From: Mesorhizobium waimense
GTDB taxonomy: Bacteria; Pseudomonadota; Alphaproteobacteria; Rhizobiales; Rhizobiaceae
Assembly: GCF_003601975.1 (NCBI RefSeq)
Contig: NZ_QZWZ01000049.1
Location: forward strand, 1 to 43,029
DNA length: 43,029 nucleotides
Direction: 5' to 3'
Shown here: positions 16,140 to 24,565 of the stretch, piece after piece
How positions within the stretch are numbered: the stretch's first letter is position 1
Layout: each line of letters opens with the position of its first letter
The notes under the pieces: model-generated
Database searches by the model: none
What the model was told of the DNA's origin: nothing
The model's input: only the letters and a program-made list of their open reading frames with translations
Translations under genes and position numbers: made by a program

Positions 16140-16350
16140 CCGGCGAATGCGAGACGGAAAGGCTGGCACCGTTCCAGATCGGCGCCGTTGACGAGCAAAA
16201 GCGCCGGGAGACGCGGACGCGCACTGACGAAATCGCCCGCGCAATGGCCTAACGCCTCGACGCCATCCCCGGCTGGCCTTGCTGAGAGGTGACCGCCAAC
16301 CTGGCGCTTGCGTTCGCGCAAGCCTATCCGCCGGGCGAGCGAATCCAAGG
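16140..16350 (+). pseudogene. Decayed duplicate of the esterase 3' end
   Basis: Translation gives GECETERLAPFQIGAVDEQ and, further on, TRTDEIARAMA, then a stop at 16250 and RLDAIPG. The intact region at 15121-15265 reads GEYESQKLAPFQIGAADEQ, TRTDEFARAMA and RLDAIPG. Nucleotide identity is obvious over about 150 bp and then fades. Only the C-terminal third remains, without a nucleophile elbow, so it has no function. It shows that this locus once carried two related esterase genes or suffered a duplication. Confidence 0.8.
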
Positions 16351-16358
16351 CCGAACAT

Positions 16359-16974
16359 CTATGTCAGCCTGATCACTCTGCCTGCAGCGTCGAGGTGGCA
16401 TCTGATTCGCGCCTGCCGGATCTCGGCGCCACCTTGCCTTGCATAATGTATGCGAACTGCAATCGGGGCCGAGACTGCGCCTCGGCTCAGACGGCGTAGG
16501 GACCCTGCGCTCATGGCACGTACATTCACGACACCAAACGGGATAGCGGCCAACTCAATCGCCTCACGGCAGGCGCGAACCACTGCACCCGGCGTGCCCG
16601 GTATCGCTTCAATTGTCGTCACGGCCGATGAGCGACCGCTCCTGTAGGGCCAGAGGATGCGTGGCAGGACGATGGATTTTGGTACACCTGCGGCCGCGGC
16701 CGCGGTGGCGGCGGGAGCACCGGGGGTATCGCCTGGAGGGGCGCTTGCTGCGCTACTTTCGGACGAGGCGTCTTCCCCACTAACTTGGCCGCTCGCTCCA
16801 ATGCTCGCGCCGCCGAGTTGGCCGCTGGCTCCAACGCTTGCGCCGACCGAGCCGTTGCCAGTTCCGACCGAAGCTCCGGCGTCTGCTCCGCCTACGCTAC
16901 CGACGTCCGCGCCAACACCGACTGACGCCCCGTTCTGGCGCAATCGAGAAAGCGGCCGCGAGATATTTGCGCAT
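16359..16974 (-). pseudogene. Gly/Ser-rich secreted protein with a frameshifted signal peptide
   Basis: The ATG at 16974 has a good GGAGG site and begins MRKYLAAAFSIA, a signal-peptide start, but that frame ends after about 25 codons. The long frame (206 codons from a TTG at 16979) enters out of phase and encodes the mature protein: ASVGVGADVG-type repeats rich in Gly, Ser, Ala and Val, then a conserved-looking C-terminus (VNVRAMSAGSLRRLSRGA, IRCHLDAAGRVI). The two pieces belong together, so a small deletion in the signal region has probably inactivated export. I recall similar repeat proteins in Mesorhizobium but know no function. Confidence 0.6.
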
Positions 16975-17514
16975 CGCAATCCTCCGTTCCCCTGTCATTG
17001 GCGGAACCCCCGCAGCCGCTGGCGCGCCGCGACTTGGCGACGGCTACCGAAGATCCCGGGGGCGTTTACACTTGGAAGCAGCACAACTCGGTGGGTTGCC
17101 GCCACAATCGCTATCCGCGGGGCATAGCTACTCATACTGCAAGGACAACGGGGCGTGGCGCGCTGCGGTTCCGAAGGTAGATTTGCAGTGCCCGACTGCC
17201 CGGCTTTCCCGCGCGCTTAGGTGTCAGCCGGCGATCGCCATTCCCAGCCCGACGTCAAGGCCTGATGGTGCTGCGCAGGCGCCGTACCTCAATGCTTCAC
17301 CCAGACTGGGTTGCGCTAACTGCTTATACCAAATCAGGGAAGGGGCTATGAGTCGCTATTGGTGATCTCTGGTATAAGTGTCTGCTATGAAGGTAATCAT
17401 GGACAACCGTTATCCGCCAGACTCGGACTTCGTCTGAATGGCGGCAAACGAATCCGGGCCGAGACCTGCGATGCCTTCGGGGCTTGTGTGGCGGCGCCGA
17501 TCAATCGCGCCGGA
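16975..17514. other. 540-bp stretch without a recognisable gene
   Basis: Open frames are present but look like composition artefacts. The stretch contains the 17323-17378 inverted repeat. The left end should hold the promoter of the Gly/Ser-rich gene. Confidence 0.4.
17323..17378. repeat. 56-bp element bounded by inverted repeats
   Basis: CTTATACCA (17323-17331) and TGGTATAAG (17370-17378) are perfect inverted repeats enclosing 38 bases. The arms resemble ends of a small miniature element or an operator upstream of the SMI1/KNR4 gene. No target-site duplication is evident. Confidence 0.5.
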
Positions 17515-18345
17515 ATGTCCGTGATGGATCGGAGCAGGCGCAATGTGCTGATCGGTGCGTCTATCTTCGGAGCCCTGAGCCTTGCGGGGCTGCTTCCTAC
17601 TATGTGCGCAATGCGGCAAATCAGGACAAAATCCCCCATGGCCGAAGCCAGCCGTCCCAAACGGCCGCCGGGACAGGCGAAGCCGTTGCTGGAGGAAGAT
17701 ATCGCGCCGGTGCTTGCGCGCCTTGATGCCTGGTATGCTGCCCATCTGCCGCCAGACAAATATGTGTTCAATCCGCCGGCCACGGACGCGCTACTGGATG
17801 CGTTCGAGCGCCTGATCGGCCTCAAGATGCCGCGCGCCTATCGCGACCTATACCGATGGCACGACGGCGAAAACGACGACCGTTGGGGCCATATCTATGG
17901 GCTTCCGCTGCTGCCGCTGCATCAGGCAGGGGCGCAATGGAAAGTCTGGGTCGATGTGATCGCCGATTTCGGCGGCAATCGCTATGAAATTCGCGGAGGG
18001 GCGTGGCCTGAACACGCGGTTGACCCGGCCTATATCAATCCGCGCTGGATCCCGCTGACCCATGATGGCTCAGGCAATCATATCGGTCTCGATTTCGATC
18101 CCTGGCCCAGCGGTCGCGTCGGCCAGGTCATCCTCTTTGGGCGAGACGAAGATGTGAAGGCGGTGCTTGCGGAATCCCTTGGCAAGTTCCTCGAGTGGAT
18201 CGCCGGCCTGCTGGAAAGCGGCAATTTCAGATTGGAAGCGGCGGAAGAGCCAGTGCTGCGCCGGTTCCGATTGAAAGCCCCCCCATCAAACGACTTCCAC
18301 GAAGGCGCACGAAGCCTTCTGGGCGCACCTGGCCCCTTCCTATGA
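17515..18345 (+). CDS. SMI1/KNR4-family protein with an N-terminal membrane or Tat-type segment
   Basis: The protein is 276 aa from MSVMDRSRRNVLIG; the frame stays open to 17359 but lacks a better start. SRRNVLIGASIFGALSLAGLL could be a Tat signal or a membrane anchor. The body shows SMI1/KNR4 (SUKH) features: YRDLYRWHDGENDDRWGHIYG, IPLTHDGSGNHIGLDFDP, GQVILFGRDED and a helix ending SLGKFLEWIAGLLESG. SUKH proteins often serve as immunity proteins for secreted toxins or as adaptors. No toxin gene is adjacent, so the role here is open. Confidence 0.7.
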   Translation: MSVMDRSRRNVLIGASIFGALSLAGLLPTMCAMRQIRTKSPMAEASRPKRPPGQAKPLLEEDIAPVLARLDAWYAAHLPPDKYVFNPPATDALLDAFERLIGLKMPRAYRDLYRWHDGENDDRWGHIYGLPLLPLHQAGAQWKVWVDVIADFGGNRYEIRGGAWPEHAVDPAYINPRWIPLTHDGSGNHIGLDFDPWPSGRVGQVILFGRDEDVKAVLAESLGKFLEWIAGLLESGNFRLEAAEEPVLRRFRLKAPPSNDFHEGARSLLGAPGPFL

Positions 18346-18799
18346 CGGCACGTATTTCGGTGACGCACGTCCGTGCGAAGCGCGATAGGCATGGCAAACT
18401 CCACATCGTTTGCCAGCTTGAATCAACTCAGCTGCCGCTTGGCAACCCTGCAGAGTCATGATGGTGGGACAAAAGTCACTTCTAAGCCGTTGGAAAATAA
18501 GAAAAAGACAATGCCCTTCCCGAGAGATGGGTAACAGTTCATTCCGGATAGATGGTGTCTCCGGTATAAACCGTAACCTATGTGTCCAGAACGGATCCAA
18601 AAGTGATGATGCCAGAGGCGGAATCGAACTTCCGACTATCTATTTGAATTTATTCTTAGATCTTCAGTGTGGGTAATGGTCGATACCCGCAAAATTACCC
18701 AATCCAAAATCATACCGGTGGTTCGGTTCCGTTTTCCACAGAAAATTGCATTTCATGATGCGATAGATGCTGTCATTTCGCCACCTCTCGCAACCGGAC
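18346..18799. other. 454-bp stretch with a tRNA-like scrap and no gene
   Basis: No supported coding region is seen. GC content falls noticeably towards 18660-18800. Around 18607-18640 the minus strand resembles the 3' end of a tRNA (described separately), which is interesting because an AlpA-type regulator and mobilisation genes follow. Confidence 0.4.
18605..18635 (-). other. tRNA 3'-end-like sequence, possible attachment-site relic
   Basis: On the minus strand, CGGAAGTTCGATTCCG resembles a T-arm (GTTCGATTCC core) and is followed by CCTCTGGCATCA, like an acceptor strand. The stem forms five pairs only with a six-base loop, so this is not a functional tRNA. There is no anticodon or D-arm upstream. 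It could be a degenerate remnant of an integration target. Confidence 0.25.
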
Positions 18800-19015
18800 T
18801 TATCGGATTTCATCACCTTCTCGCCTCGGACTCCAAGATGCAGGACTCTCTACCCATCGATTGATTTCCGACTCTCGCCATCCTGCACCGTTTACGCTGA
18901 TTTTGATCTGGGGTGGAAAGGTGCCTTCGGCAATCTTGCGATACATGGTTGAGCGGGAGAGCCCGGTCCGGGTAAGGACGGTTCTGAGGCGGATGATGCG
19001 GTCGGGTTCCGGCAT
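18800..19015 (-). CDS. AlpA-family DNA-binding regulator/excisionase-like protein
   Basis: This 71-aa winged-helix/MerR-like protein begins MPEPDRIIRLRTVLTRTGLS. It shows the AlpA pattern: RTGLSRSTMYRKIAEGTFPP with the recognition helix, then KISVNGAGWRESEINRWVES. Such proteins regulate or assist excision of integrated elements and commonly sit beside mobilisation genes. It lies 128 bp downstream of traA on the same strand. No integrase gene is visible in the window. Confidence 0.85.
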   Translation of the reverse strand: MPEPDRIIRLRTVLTRTGLSRSTMYRKIAEGTFPPQIKISVNGAGWRESEINRWVESPASWSPRREGDEIR

Positions 19016-19143
19016 GGCTGGCCTGCTTTCCGCTGGGTGCGTCTGATACCTGATGAGCCCAACAGAACAGGCAGCTACGGGCGTGCAAGAGGGATCGTCG
19101 CGGCGTCGTAAGGTGACGTGGAAACGGCGGCAAATCGGATGGG

Positions 19144-22100
19144 TCAGAGTCCGATGCCGCGCCCCCGTCCCAGACCGATGCCGTGGTTGAAGGCGAGTTC
19201 CGCGCCCAGACGCCGGCCGGATTCAACCTGGATGCCAAGCGCCTTCTTATGATTGGCAAGGAGGGATTCAAGCTGCGGATCACGTTCGAGGCTTTTGGCC
19301 AAGTCGGACATGGCCGACCGCGTTGACTTGTAGCCGGATATGTCGCCGGCCTGGTATTGACGCTGGCCCATGCGATCGAGCTTTTGCCAACGTTCCACGA
19401 AATGGTCGGCGCGGCGCCCCGGATCGGTATCCAGTCCTGTGCGGATTTCCGTCTCAAGCTGAAGCGCCAGCACGATGCGATTGACGCGGCCGGCCCCCGT
19501 CTCGCGGACAAGCGCGGGATTTTTCACATAGGCCGCTTCGGCATCGCGCCAGCCATGCGGCCGAACCTTCTCGAACGCGCTGCGGGCATCTCCCAGTTCG
19601 CGCATCTGCTCCGGACTGCCCTGCCTGTCCGCATCTCCGCTGCGCATGATGGTGTCGAGCGCGCGCGCGTGACGAACAAGCGCCTTCGTGCGAGCGCTGC
19701 GCAATGCCGCTTCCAAGTCCACCGGCGCATCCGTTTCGCGCGGCGCTCCCGTGCCGGGAGTTTTTCTTTCGGGCGTGTGGCCGGCATCTCCGACCTGCGC
19801 TCCAACATCTTCCCTTCCCGGCCTGTGCCCACGTTCCTGGCCGGGCTCGGCGTCGCCGGGCGAGCGCAACCCATCCACCAGCTCCCCGATCCTGTCGCGC
19901 AGCTTCTCCGGAACAATCCGGCGCACGATCTCCACCACGCGTTCGCGGAAGGTGATGCCGCGTCGCTCGGCATAGCTCTGCGCCGGATCGGCTTGCTCAT
20001 AATCCGACGCCATGTCCTTGGCTCGGTCGCGTGAGAGCGTCCGGACGAGCCGTTCGCGGGTCGCGAAGTCATCGCTGCCGCTATGAAGGTCCATCCTGTC
20101 GCGATGCCGCGACAGGGCAACATAGCTGCCTTGCGCATCCATGCCAGGTGTCGCCAGCACATGGGTGCGGTCAACCGTCATGCCCTGCGCCTTGTGGATG
20201 GTCGCGGCATAGCCATGGTCAATGTGCGCATAGTCCTTCAGGTCGAAGCGCACCGACCTGCCATCGTCGGTGCGCACGGTCATGCTTTGGACGCTGACTT
20301 CTTCTACGGTGCCGAGCGTGCCGTTCTTGACGCCTAGCCCGCGCTCGTTGCGCAGGAACATGACCCGGTCGCCACTGGCGAAGCTTCTTGCACCGCGTTC
20401 CACATCCACTTGAACATCGTCGCCGAGATCGCCGGCGGCGCGCATGCGCTCGCGCGCTGCCTGGTTGAGCGCGCGCACCTCGTCGTTTGTGTGGGTGAGG
20501 ATGATCCGGCTTGCCTTTGGCTCTGCCTGCCTGTCGCGATCCCAGCGCTCGACCAGATTGCTGCGCGCCTCGCCGCGCGACGCAGCCTGGTGCACCATCC
20601 CTTGCACGTCATAGGCGCTGATCGCAGCACCGATCCTGCCGGTTGCCAGATTGCGCGTGGCGTCACGCTGCCAGTCCTCGCGCTGGCGGCGTACCTCGCC
20701 GATTTCGACGCCGCCGTGCCGCTCGTGGATCGAACGGAACGCAGCGCCGGCCTCGATCGCCTGCAACTGCTGCGGATCGCCGACCAGCACGATCTTTGCG
20801 CCAACGTCCGCTGCATGGGAGAGCACGCGCTCCAACTGGCGCGTGCCGACCATGCCGGCCTCATCGATCACCAGGACATCACGCGCGGTGAGCAGATCAC
20901 GGCCCTGTCCCCAACGGTGTTCCATACTGGCGATGGTGCGCGAAGAAATGCCCGACCCGCTTTCGAGATTCTCCGCCGCGATGCCGGAAAGTGCCGCGCC
21001 TCGAACTTCATAGCCGGCGGCTGCCCATGCCTGGCGCGCAACGCCCAGCATGGCGCTCTTGCCGGTTCCGGCAAAACCGACAACGACACCAAGACCGCGC
21101 CCATCGGTGATGTGATCCAGTGCATCTGTCTGCTCACCTGAGAGTGCAAGTCCGCGTTGCGCTGCGAGTGCCAGAGCTGTCTCGCGCTGTGCGTCACTCA
21201 CCGCATGGCGCTCCTGACCAGCCATGCGTTCCGCCGCGCGATGCAAGCGCTGTTCGGTCTCGATCATCTGCCGCGTAGTGAAGCGATCTTCGCCGCGTCC
21301 GTCCTTGCCGAGTTCGACCAGATCGGGTGCGTTGCTGATGGCTGCCATGACCGCGTTGAACTGATCCATCCCGTCGCTGTGGCGATGCGAGAACTTCGCC
21401 ATGTCTTTTCTGGTGAAGGTCGATTGCTGATGCGTGATGGCATCCAGCGCCACGGATGGATCCGCAATAATCCGCGCGCCATTGTTGCGCGCGATCTCGC
21501 GGTGCAGTTCGGCGCGATCTGCTTCAAGGTTGGCAGCGTCAAGGCCGCTGCCCTCAATGCGTTGAGCCGGTGCACCAATCTGGGTTTGCGGCTCCAGGGC
21601 AATGCCCTGTGCTTCCAGACTGCGATGATCGATGCGCGCGTCGATGTCGAGTTCTGCAAGGCGCTCATTGGCAAGTTCGGCCCATTGCTCGCGCCAGCGC
21701 TCGACCAGCTCGGTTTGGTTCCAGTCGCGCACCTTCGGACCAAAGCCGTTCACGTCCACGGACCGCATGGTGAGCATGACGTGGGCATGAGGCTTTGGAC
21801 TGCCGTCCTCTGCCCTGTCCCAATGCACATTGAGATCGGCGACCATGCCCTGGCTGACAAACTCGGCTTGCACGAAGTCGCGCGCCAGCTCGATGCCTTG
21901 CGCCTGGCTGAGTTCTCGCGGCAGGGCAAACTCCACCTCCCGGGCAAGCTGCGCGTCCTTGCGCACCTCGAACGCCTCGACATCGTTCCAAAGCCGTTCG
22001 CGGTCGCTCCACGCATCCGGCGCATTGTCCGGCAGCATCACCTCGGAATGGACGACACCGCGCTTGGCCGAGAAATCGTGCGTGCGTTCGATCCGCTGGT

Positions 22101-22197
22101 CGCGCAGCCGCGAGGCCGAGCGGTAGGCGGCCGACGCGACAGCGCTGGAGCCTGCCTTGCGGCCAATGACCTTGACGTGAAGATGATAGATCGCCAT
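19144..22197 (-). CDS. traA: Ti-type conjugative relaxase TraA (MOBQ) with helicase domain
   Basis: The protein is 1017 aa. The N-terminal MobA/MobL relaxase domain has candidate nucleophile Y25 in SAVASAAYRSASR and a metal-binding histidine set H125, H137 and H139 (VHWDRAED, KPHAHVMLT). From about 340 a TraI/RecD-like helicase follows, with Walker A GFAGTGKS (374-381), Walker B VLVIDEAGMV and the later motif GYAATIHKAQGMTVDRTHV. The tail is basic and variable. It would nick oriT just upstream of its own start and unwind the transferred strand. It is slightly shorter than the roughly 1100-aa Ti-plasmid proteins but undamaged. The divergent traC-traD order matches Ti/Ri/rhizobial plasmids. Confidence 0.95.
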   Translation of the reverse strand: MAIYHLHVKVIGRKAGSSAVASAAYRSASRLRDQRIERTHDFSAKRGVVHSEVMLPDNAPDAWSDRERLWNDVEAFEVRKDAQLAREVEFALPRELSQAQGIELARDFVQAEFVSQGMVADLNVHWDRAEDGSPKPHAHVMLTMRSVDVNGFGPKVRDWNQTELVERWREQWAELANERLAELDIDARIDHRSLEAQGIALEPQTQIGAPAQRIEGSGLDAANLEADRAELHREIARNNGARIIADPSVALDAITHQQSTFTRKDMAKFSHRHSDGMDQFNAVMAAISNAPDLVELGKDGRGEDRFTTRQMIETEQRLHRAAERMAGQERHAVSDAQRETALALAAQRGLALSGEQTDALDHITDGRGLGVVVGFAGTGKSAMLGVARQAWAAAGYEVRGAALSGIAAENLESGSGISSRTIASMEHRWGQGRDLLTARDVLVIDEAGMVGTRQLERVLSHAADVGAKIVLVGDPQQLQAIEAGAAFRSIHERHGGVEIGEVRRQREDWQRDATRNLATGRIGAAISAYDVQGMVHQAASRGEARSNLVERWDRDRQAEPKASRIILTHTNDEVRALNQAARERMRAAGDLGDDVQVDVERGARSFASGDRVMFLRNERGLGVKNGTLGTVEEVSVQSMTVRTDDGRSVRFDLKDYAHIDHGYAATIHKAQGMTVDRTHVLATPGMDAQGSYVALSRHRDRMDLHSGSDDFATRERLVRTLSRDRAKDMASDYEQADPAQSYAERRGITFRERVVEIVRRIVPEKLRDRIGELVDGLRSPGDAEPGQERGHRPGREDVGAQVGDAGHTPERKTPGTGAPRETDAPVDLEAALRSARTKALVRHARALDTIMRSGDADRQGSPEQMRELGDARSAFEKVRPHGWRDAEAAYVKNPALVRETGAGRVNRIVLALQLETEIRTGLDTDPGRRADHFVERWQKLDRMGQRQYQAGDISGYKSTRSAMSDLAKSLERDPQLESLLANHKKALGIQVESGRRLGAELAFNHGIGLGRGRGIGL

Positions 22198-22221
22198 CGC
22201 GACCAGATCATTTGCACGTCA

Positions 22222-22262
22222 AAGCGCACGTCGGCACGACGTATAAGCGCGCCCTCCCTCGA
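22222..22262. other. oriT: Origin of transfer (oriT), Ti/RSF1010 type
   Basis: Between the divergent traA and traC starts, the perfect inverted repeat ACGTCG-gca-CGACGT (22228-22242) is followed directly by ATAAGCGCGCCCT (22243-22255). The Ti-plasmid oriT has CGACGTATAATTGCGCCCT, and RSF1010 has TAAGTGCGCCCT at its nick site, so hairpin, spacing and nick motif agree. By analogy the nick would fall in GCGCCCT, about 22251/22252. This is the expected substrate of the adjacent TraA. Confidence 0.88.
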
Positions 22263-22369
22263 AAAAATCTCGGGATGGACCAGCCCGTCCCCCGCTGTCT
22301 CGGCAACCCTGAAGCCTTCCGGCAGACGCTGCCCTATCATCACCGCATCGACGTCAGATGGAGACAGCC

Positions 22370-22696
22370 ATGCGTAAACCACGGGATTTTGATGCGGAAC
22401 TGAAGGCACTCGAAGACAAGGCGCGAGAACTCAAAACGCGAAAGGTGCAGCAGCTTGGCGACCTGGTGATCGCCACCGGCGCCGATCAACTTAGCACCGA
22501 GGAACTGGCCGGCGCGCTGGCCGCAATCGCTGAAACGAAAGACACCGCAAAGCGTGAGGCATGGGCCAAACGTGGGGTGACGTTTTTCGAGAGCAGGCCC
22601 CGGCGAACTGCTCCGGCATCTGAGCGCAACCTTCGCGGCGCTCCAGCGCAACCGGGCGGCGCACAATCGCCGGCAAGCGGCACTGGCTCGGCTTGA
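22370..22696 (+). CDS. traC: Conjugal transfer protein TraC-like
   Basis: The protein is 108 aa from ATG 22370 (MRKPRDFDAEL), which has GGAG seven bases upstream; an ATG at 22358 in the same frame lacks one. The N-terminal half is a charged helix (DFDAELKALEDKARELKTRKVQQLGDLVIATGADQ in segments), the TraC pattern of Ti-type plasmids. The C-terminal third is disordered and Pro/Arg-rich. TraC is an accessory protein of the relaxosome. The traD ATG follows one base after its stop. Confidence 0.75.
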   Translation: MRKPRDFDAELKALEDKARELKTRKVQQLGDLVIATGADQLSTEELAGALAAIAETKDTAKREAWAKRGVTFFESRPRRTAPASERNLRGAPAQPGGAQSPASGTGSA

Positions 22697-22697
22697 C

Positions 22698-22937
22698 ATG
22701 CGCACCTGGCAGGTCGAGCGCCGCAAGCGCACCCGACACCTGATCGAACTCGGCGGGCTCGTCGTCAAGGCAGGCATCGTGGAGATGACGGGCGACGACC
22801 GCGCCACGATCTACGGCGCTCTGCTCTGGATGGCCGACAGACTAGAGAGCGAAGGCGGAGAACACGCACGCACGCTGTGGGCCGAAAAGGGGAAAGAGGC
22901 GTTTACGGCGGAACGAAATGAAGAGCTAAAGGGCTAG
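22698..22937 (+). CDS. traD: Conjugal transfer protein TraD (small Ti-type)
   Basis: The protein is 79 aa and begins MRTWQVERRKRTRHLIELGG. The sequence RKRTRHLIELGGLVVKAGI is the hallmark of the small TraD of Ti and rhizobial plasmids, which sits between traC and traG. It is likely cotranscribed with traC. In complete systems traG (coupling protein) starts immediately after; here the sequence breaks off into an unrelated region, so the operon is truncated on its 3' side. Confidence 0.85.
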   Translation: MRTWQVERRKRTRHLIELGGLVVKAGIVEMTGDDRATIYGALLWMADRLESEGGEHARTLWAEKGKEAFTAERNEELKG

Positions 22938-22947
22938 CGAACGTAGC

Positions 22948-23006
22948 GATATTTGGCGCGAGCGGCGGGCGGCGCGGAGACCTCAAATATCGTAGCGCCG
23001 CCCGCT
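22948..23006. repeat. Two interleaved inverted repeats after traD (pseudoknot topology)
   Basis: CGATATTTG (22948-22956) pairs with CAAATATCG (22985-22993), and GCGGGCGGCGC (22966-22976) pairs with GCGCCGCCCGC (22996-23006). The order A-B-A'-B' is that of an H-type pseudoknot, or of two mutually exclusive hairpins. It begins 11 bp past the traD stop. It may be a terminator-like structure or an end of the DNA that replaced traG. Confidence 0.6.
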
Positions 23007-23287
23007 TTGCTCCGGCAGCCGATTTTAGGTTCTAGAATCTCGAAGGTCTCGAGGAGGGCCGGAAGCGGACCGCCCGGATTTAGGGTTGAGCAGCGTAAAA
23101 AAGCGGTGTCACTGGTCAAGCCGTTGCCTGCACAGAGCGTTCGGGAAGCGAGGTCACGTCCACCAATGGCAAGCGCCGTTCCATTCCACAGGAAGTTATC
23201 CATGGACCCTGGCATGAGATGTCGAACGGGCATTCCAACGCTGCAACCTTTCCACCAAAGAGACAAATGACCGAGGAGAAAATTGTC
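23007..23287. other. Non-coding stretch between traD hairpins and the dehydrogenase fragment
   Basis: No supported gene. It probably includes the promoter of the truncated dehydrogenase. The junction that removed traG must lie at or just after 22938. Confidence 0.35.
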
Positions 23288-23812
23288 ATGAAGGCAATTG
23301 TGGTGACGGACCAGGCTGCGGGAACGGTCGGGATGACGCTGATGGAGCGGCCCGAGCCGCAGGGAGCGATAAACGTCGTCGTTGTTCAGGTTCATGCGTC
23401 GGGCTTCGTCCCGACTGGACTGTCGTGGCCCTCGACCTGGACCGATCGTGTCGACCCTGACCGGACGCCATCGATCCCCGGACACGAGCTGGCCGGAGTG
23501 GTCACCGCCCTCGGCTACGGCACGACGGGACTGTCGGTGGGGCAGTGGGTGTTCGGCCTGGCGGATTGGTATCGCGACGGCACCCTGGCGGAGTATGTGG
23601 CCGTCGAGGCACGCAACCTCGCGCCACTGCCGGGCGACGTCGACTTCACGGTGGGCGCGAGCCTGCCGATCTCGGGCCTGACCGCGTGGCAGGGACTGTT
23701 CGGGCACGGCCGCCTTCAGGCGGGGCAGAGCATCCTCCTGCACGGCGCGGCCGGCGCAGTCGGGTCGATGGTGACGCAACTCGCACGAGAGGCCGGCGCC
23801 TACGTCATCGGT
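23288..23812 (+). pseudogene. 3'-truncated zinc-type alcohol dehydrogenase/quinone oxidoreductase
   Basis: The frame starts MKAIVVTDQAAGTVGMTLME after GAGGAGAAAATTGTC. It gives the MDR GroES-like domain (PSIPGHELAGVVTALGYG) and the beginning of the nucleotide-binding domain (GQSILLHGAAGAVGSMVTQL, AYVIG). At about 23812 the expected Rossmann continuation stops, and the frame runs into sequence that belongs to a gene on the other strand. About half of a normal ~310-aa protein remains, so it cannot bind NADPH properly. It would have been a cytoplasmic NADPH-dependent reductase. Confidence 0.8.
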
Positions 23813-24085
23813 TACGTCGCGGCTATGGATATGCGAGAGTTCTCGCACCTGGGTGGTGAAGTAAGTGCAACCTTCGCACTGCTCGGCTGCCGGTTTGCCG
23901 TCGCGCCACATGAAGTAATAGGCGATAAGCTGTCGCCGCCCCTCAAATGCATCCAGCAGCGTGACGGGATCGTTCGCGCCGATGAGCCGTGTCGCGCCGC
24001 TCACCTTCACCATCGGCAGTCGCCGCCGTGCAGCGGCGATCGCGTCGCCTTCCCGGGTGTGTGCCTTTTCGCGCACCCGCAGTTC
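23812..24085 (-). pseudogene. DUF899 family protein fragment
   Basis: The minus-strand frame reads VREKAHTREGDAIAAARRR, VTLLDAFEGRRQLIAYYFM and CEGCTYFTTQVRELSHIHSR. This is the N-terminal part of DUF899, a thioredoxin-like family, with the CxxC-type EGCTYF region. It is cut at its 3' side, at the same point where the dehydrogenase ends, so the two genes are fused tail to tail. The normal start and first ~20 codons also seem to be missing. Not functional. Confidence 0.75.
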
Positions 24086-24565
24086 GCCGAGCTCAGGGCA
24101 CGCGCAACAAGCGCTATGACTACGGGTGGCCTCTGTTGCTATTGGCGCGAAGTCGTCGCGAGCGTCGGAACCGGAGATGTCCGCTTGTCCGTTCGCATCG
24201 GGCTTGGGCGGTTGTCGTTACTAGGCCCGGAGGGCGAGCTCAGAATGTTGATTTCATTTGGTTTTTCGTGGGCTTGAATCAGAAATCTTCCCGTATCGCT
24301 CCGCATGGTTCCGCCACCGACGTCGACCATATCGAAAACCACCGATAGTGACATTCACTGATGGTGGCCATCGAACGGAGAATTCATCTCGATGCAAACA
24401 GCAGATATTCCTGGTGCATAGCCATCCCGCTCGAGACCTTGCGGCCATTGTCCCTCGCAATGCGCAGTGATACGTCAAACGCTGCCACTCAAGTTTCGCC
24501 ACGCGACCCCGCGCTTGATTGCCTCGCGGGCAAATCGCCATGTTCCAGACCCAAAAGGGCGACGA
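24086..24565. other. Stretch with no recognisable gene
   Basis: Several short frames are open but none resembles a family. The surroundings are gene fragments, so this is probably junction and decay sequence. Confidence 0.35.

Noticed and set aside
16838..17365. 175-codon plus frame
   Set aside because: It opposes the Gly/Ser-rich gene, has biased composition and no recognisable domain.
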